A stretch of DNA of 35,596 nt, taken from NCBI GenBank assembly GCA_022793065.1, contig JAAWCE010000109.1, forward strand, positions 1-35,596. Reading direction: 5' to 3'. Origin of the DNA: Lachnospiraceae bacterium (GTDB lineage Bacteria > Bacillota > Clostridia > Lachnospirales > Lachnospiraceae). This document shows, piece after piece, positions 32,355-35,596 of the stretch. The position numbers were made by a program, and so were the translations under genes. The notes under the pieces are model-generated. The model was not told the origin of the DNA. It saw only the letters and a list, made by a program, of their open reading frames with translations, and ran no database searches. The number at the start of each line of letters is the position of its first letter. The first letter of the stretch is position 1.

Positions 32355-33854
32355 ATGACAAAGTTGTATGTAAATCCCAATATAAAAAAGGGACATTTGA
32401 ATCCCGAATTGCAAGGACATTTTTCAGAACATTTGGGAAGGTGCATTTATGAGGGGATCTATGTGGGGGAGGCATCCGATATTCCCAATGTGAACGGTAT
32501 GCGTACCGATGTGGTGGAAGCATTGAAAGAAATACATGTACCGGTGCTGCGGTGGCCAGGGGGATGTTTTGCGGATGAATACCATTGGAAGGATGGGATT
32601 GGTCCTAAAGCAGGACGTAAAAAAATGATTAATACCCATTGGGGCGGCGTGGTGGAAGACAATAGTTTTGGTACTCATGAATTTATGGAACTGTGCAAAC
32701 AGCTTGGCTGTAAAGCATATATCAATGGCAATATGGGCAGCGGGACCGTTCAGGAGATGAGCGAATGGGTGGAGTATATGACGTTTGACGGTGTATCACC
32801 CATGGCAGATTTGCGCAGAGAGAATGGGCAGGAAGCGCCTTGGTCAGTGGATTATTTCGGCGTAGGCAATGAAAACTGGGGCTGCGGCGGCAATATGAGA
32901 CCGGAATTTTATGGTGATATGTATCGGAGATATCAGACATATGTGAGAAATTATGATGTTAAGAAGCCCATTTATAAGATTGCATGTGGCGCCAATGCGG
33001 GGGATTATCATTGGACTGAAAAGGTGCTGGAGACGGTGTTTGACCATGGAAGCGGCTTTATGAATGGTATGTCTCTGCATTATTACACATTGCCTACAGG
33101 TAAATGGGACAAGAAGGGATCTGCGCTGGAGTTCGATGAGAAGGATTGGTATGTGACTTTAAAGCGTACTTTGGAAATGGAAAAACTGATATGTGGTCAT
33201 GGGGCAATTATGGATCAGTATGACCCTGAGAAAAAAATCGGAATGATAATTGATGAGTGGGGGACCTGGTATGATGTGGAGCCGGGCACGAATCCAGGTT
33301 TTCTGTACCAGCAGAATACCATGAGGGACGCTTTGGTAGCAGGGATTAACCTGAATCTGTTTCATAAGCATTGTGATAGGGTCAAGATGGCAAATATTGC
33401 GCAGGTGGTGAATGTGCTGCAGGCTGTGATTTTGACCGAAGGGGCTAAGATGGTGAAAACACCCACATGGTATGTATTTCACATGTATCAGCATCATCAG
33501 GATGGAGAATTGGTAGAATCTTCCGTAGAGACGAAAGAAGTTGGGGTGGAAGAGGAAAATAAAGTTCCAAATTTGACAGAATCCGTATCCATGTCCAAGG
33601 ACGGAAAACTTCATATGACAATGACCAATTTGTCTCTGGATGAGGCATATGAGATGGAAGCCGTGATTGCAGACAGTCTGGTAAAGGAAGTAAAGGGAGA
33701 AATTCTTGCGGGGGATATGAAGGCACATAATTCCTTTGAAGCACCCCATCAGGTACATACAGAAGAATTTTCGTCTGCTGTTGTGGACGGAGATAGGATT
33801 CGATTTACAATTCCGGCGTGCAGTGTGCTGCGTTTGGAAGTGATACTCAAATAA
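32355..33854 (+). CDS. abfA: GH51 alpha-L-arabinofuranosidase
   Basis: 499 residues. The (beta/alpha)8 barrel shows the GH51 start [20 protein letters not shown] and [16 protein letters not shown]. The acid/base is E173 in [11 protein letters not shown] and the nucleophile is E301 in [10 protein letters not shown]. The C-terminal beta domain (about 385-499) is complete and ends in [10 protein letters not shown]. The enzyme removes alpha-L-arabinofuranosyl residues from arabinoxylan or arabinan oligosaccharides. It has no signal peptide, so it works in the cytoplasm on imported material. Length is normal for the family. It has its own promoter and terminator, so it is a single-gene unit. Confidence 0.95.
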   Translation: MTKLYVNPNIKKGHLNPELQGHFSEHLGRCIYEGIYVGEASDIPNVNGMRTDVVEALKEIHVPVLRWPGGCFADEYHWKDGIGPKAGRKKMINTHWGGVVEDNSFGTHEFMELCKQLGCKAYINGNMGSGTVQEMSEWVEYMTFDGVSPMADLRRENGQEAPWSVDYFGVGNENWGCGGNMRPEFYGDMYRRYQTYVRNYDVKKPIYKIACGANAGDYHWTEKVLETVFDHGSGFMNGMSLHYYTLPTGKWDKKGSALEFDEKDWYVTLKRTLEMEKLICGHGAIMDQYDPEKKIGMIIDEWGTWYDVEPGTNPGFLYQQNTMRDALVAGINLNLFHKHCDRVKMANIAQVVNVLQAVILTEGAKMVKTPTWYVFHMYQHHQDGELVESSVETKEVGVEEENKVPNLTESVSMSKDGKLHMTMTNLSLDEAYEMEAVIADSLVKEVKGEILAGDMKAHNSFEAPHQVHTEEFSSAVVDGDRIRFTIPACSVLRLEVILK

Positions 33855-33882
33855 AACCATATGTCCCTAAAGGGAAACTTTG

Positions 33883-33926
33883 GAAAAGATATCAATCCCA
33901 AAAGTGGTTGATATCTTTTCTTTCCA
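33883..33926 (+). terminator. Terminator of the GH51 gene
   Basis: GAAAAGATATCAA (33883-33895) pairs over 13 bp with TTGATATCTTTTC (33908-33920), with an inner CCA/TGG stem, and is followed by TTTCC. The A-rich and T-rich arms suit bidirectional use. Confidence 0.75.
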
Positions 33927-34029
33927 CGGATGGAGTGCCGGAAAAGAAATGTGATCAGATGTAATTAGAAGGAAGATATCAACTGGTATTTAAATCTCAG
34001 TAGATTGGAAAAAGAAAAGGGGCGGCAAT

Positions 34030-35220
34030 ATGTTAGATTATAAGGCGGTTTTGGATAAAATTTTACTGCAGGAGATTGAGGAAGACAGCGTAAATGGGCA
34101 ACAGGGGGCGAAAGGAGTTAGCGCCTTGATACTTCATAGGGGAAAAGAATTGTATTACAATGCATTTGGTTATGCAGACGCAGAACAGGGTATTCCCATG
34201 AAGCGTGATACTATAATCCGTCTGTATTCCATGACCAAACCCATAACGGCTGCGGCAGTGATGTTATTGGCAGAGCGGGGAGAACTGGATCTATGGGACC
34301 CAATTTCCCGATATTTGCCTTGTTTTCGGGGGCAGAAGGTATGGGAGGACGGAAAAGGGGAAGTGGCTCCAGAGCGTGAGAACACAATATTTGACCTGTT
34401 AAATATGACTTCCGGTATCACATATCCCGACGAAGCCACGGAACCGGGCAGGCGAATGAGGAAAATGCTGGATGATTTTGTAATGCGCAGAGAACTGGGG
34501 GACAGAGTGGATACCCAGGAGTATATGCGAGGGATTGCTGCCGTTCCATTATGTTTTCAGCCCGGAGACCGATGGTTATATGGATTCTCTGCAGATGTCC
34601 TGGGAGGCATTATAGAAGTGATTTCAGGGGAGACTTTTGGTACGTTTTTACGTAAGGAGTTTTTTGAGCCGTTAGAAATGCCGGATACAGGTTTCTTTGT
34701 GCCTGGGGAAAAACGAAATCGGCTGGCACAGTATTATGACAGGATGGAAGATGGTATATGGATTCCCCATAAAGGTAGTCATTTGGGGGAATATTGGGGA
34801 GAAGATGTGGCATTTGAATCCGGCGGAGCAGGGTTGACGTCTACTTTGGATGATTATAGTCATTTTGCGCTTATGATGGTTGGCAAAGGGTCATATGGAA
34901 ATCGACATATTTTGGGGCGGAAAACAGTTGAATTCATGACGCAAAACCGTTTGACACAAAATCAGCGAAGGTCTTTAAATTGGGACAGTACAAGGGGGTA
35001 CGGCTACGGTTGTCTGATGCGTGTACTGATGGACCAGGGGGTAGCGGCCTCCAATGCGTCATTGGGGGAATATGGCTGGGATGGTTGGACAGGAAATTAT
35101 GTGACCATGGACCCGACGGAGGAGTTTGTGCTTTTGTATTTTATGCAGCGATGTGCTGCAGGAGGCGCCGACACGGCATTGCGGAGACTGCGTATGGCTG
35201 CTTATGGGGCGTTATCCTGA
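34030..35220 (+). CDS. Serine hydrolase of the beta-lactamase (class C)/esterase family
   Basis: 396 residues, ATG behind AAAGGGGCGG. The nucleophile motif SMTK (S67, K70) lies in IIRLYSMTKPITAAAVM. The second motif is YGFS (Y184) in RWLYGFSADVLGGIIE, a Y-x-x-S variant of Y-x-N. The KTG-like box is replaced by a glycine-rich GWDGWTGNYV near the end. LLNMTSGITYP is typical for the family. There is no signal peptide, which argues against a cell-wall or resistance role and for a cytoplasmic esterase or peptidase. Substrate unknown. It stands alone after the GH51 terminator; the link to arabinose use is only by position. Confidence 0.88.
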   Translation: MLDYKAVLDKILLQEIEEDSVNGQQGAKGVSALILHRGKELYYNAFGYADAEQGIPMKRDTIIRLYSMTKPITAAAVMLLAERGELDLWDPISRYLPCFRGQKVWEDGKGEVAPERENTIFDLLNMTSGITYPDEATEPGRRMRKMLDDFVMRRELGDRVDTQEYMRGIAAVPLCFQPGDRWLYGFSADVLGGIIEVISGETFGTFLRKEFFEPLEMPDTGFFVPGEKRNRLAQYYDRMEDGIWIPHKGSHLGEYWGEDVAFESGGAGLTSTLDDYSHFALMMVGKGSYGNRHILGRKTVEFMTQNRLTQNQRRSLNWDSTRGYGYGCLMRVLMDQGVAASNASLGEYGWDGWTGNYVTMDPTEEFVLLYFMQRCAAGGADTALRRLRMAAYGALS

Positions 35221-35301
35221 TGTTTATGCTGTATGAATTTCTGTGTGATGTTTTAAGAAATTATGATGTAGCATAGTGAAATAATTAGAGGATAGAATGT
35301 G

Positions 35302-35339
35302 GAAGAATGTTGGATGCGTAAATTCATTTGACATTCTTC
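35302..35339. repeat. Inverted repeat in the right-hand intergenic region
   Basis: GAAGAATGT (35302-35310) faces ACATTCTTC (35331-35339), perfect 9-bp arms with a 20-nt gap. There is no U-tract. It shares its GAATGT core with the direct repeats just downstream. The whole of 35221-35596 lacks a credible gene. Confidence 0.5.
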
Positions 35340-35377
35340 TCGCATATAATTGTTTATTTTGTGGAGTTATAAATTTT

Positions 35378-35409
35378 AATCAACATTCCCTTTTGTAAAT
35401 CAACATTCC
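35378..35409. repeat. Pair of 12-bp direct repeats 20 bp apart
   Basis: AATCAACATTCC occurs at 35378-35389 and again at 35398-35409. The 20-bp period puts both on the same face of the helix. The core ACATTC also appears inverted at 35302-35339. The region may be the control region of a gene beyond the right edge. Confidence 0.5.
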
Positions 35410-35596
35410 GTTTCCATCGAGGTGTCTTTCGCTTCAAATTCTATCCTAATAAATTTACTCCCTTTTCGGAAAAGTGTTCCCACTGTTCATTTCCCAAAAT
35501 TTGGTGAATATTCATACATTTCTTAATTTTTCAAACAATTTGAGCAACTGTATTTTTGGTTTTACTTACTGAATATTTGGAAAATTTAGGTTGGAA

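Noticed and set aside
35302..35339. Terminator for the serine hydrolase gene
   Set aside because: The 20-nt gap between arms is long and no U-tract follows; an operator-like repeat fits better.
1..35596. CRISPR array, insertion sequence or tRNA gene
   Set aside because: No regularly spaced short repeats, transposase motifs, or tRNA-like cloverleaf segments were seen on either strand.

Overview
The window looks like a chromosomal segment of a gut-type, low-to-moderate GC Clostridia, most likely a Lachnospiraceae member. Gene density is high, Shine-Dalgarno sites are AGGAGG-like, promoters are sigma-A-like (TTGACA/TATAAT), two kinases are hybrid, and hemicellulose-sugar genes are scattered through it. 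No rRNA, tRNA, transposase or CRISPR array was seen.

Layout. (1) 1-600: the tail of a probable radical SAM gene, then a compact locus with the organisation of the Fst/par type I toxin-antitoxin. It has a 32-residue hydrophobic toxin on the minus strand, a converging small RNA on the plus strand, a shared two-way terminator, and direct repeats that make the RNA complementary to the toxin start region. (2) 757-7742: a signalling operon of an HD-GYP response regulator, a membrane hybrid kinase with an Hpt domain, and a second membrane hybrid kinase fused to a DegV-type lipid-binding domain. (3) 7.9-10.6 kb: a GNAT acetyltransferase converging on a short MutS2-like ATPase that lacks Smr. (4) 10.6-15.1 kb: a decayed intergenic stretch, then GH127 beta-L-arabinofuranosidase, thiamine pyrophosphokinase and RNA 2'-phosphotransferase (KptA). 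(5) 15.2-18.5 kb: MarR regulator, ArsA/Get3-like ATPase, small helical protein and second ArsA/Get3-like ATPase, with operator-like palindromes; the regulator and the small protein share the tail RK(I/V)TIE. (6) 18.6-22.8 kb: a probable defence or RNA-repair patch. A Septu-like ATPase/HNH pair converges on a two-gene unit of a Pol-beta-fold nucleotidyltransferase and an unrecognised 306-residue protein with polymerase-palm-like motifs. A truncated AAA-ATPase follows. (7) 23.4-35.2 kb: an ABC-class ATPase with an Arg/Gly-rich linker, xylulokinase, an L-fucose/L-arabinose isomerase-family enzyme, an 87-bp-period tandem repeat, a solute-binding lipoprotein, a ferredoxin-tailed aldo/keto reductase, GH51 arabinofuranosidase and a serine hydrolase. 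The last 376 bp hold short repeats but no gene.

How it fits together. GH127 and GH51 lack signal peptides, so they would release L-arabinose from imported oligosaccharides; the isomerase and kinase would carry the sugar towards the pentose-phosphate pathway. The epimerase and transporter permeases are not in the window. The best candidates for something undescribed are the MarR/ArsA/small-protein/ArsA module, the nucleotidyltransferase plus 306-residue protein, the kinase-DegV fusion, and the chromosomal par-like locus. All functional statements rest on motif recognition by eye; no search was run.
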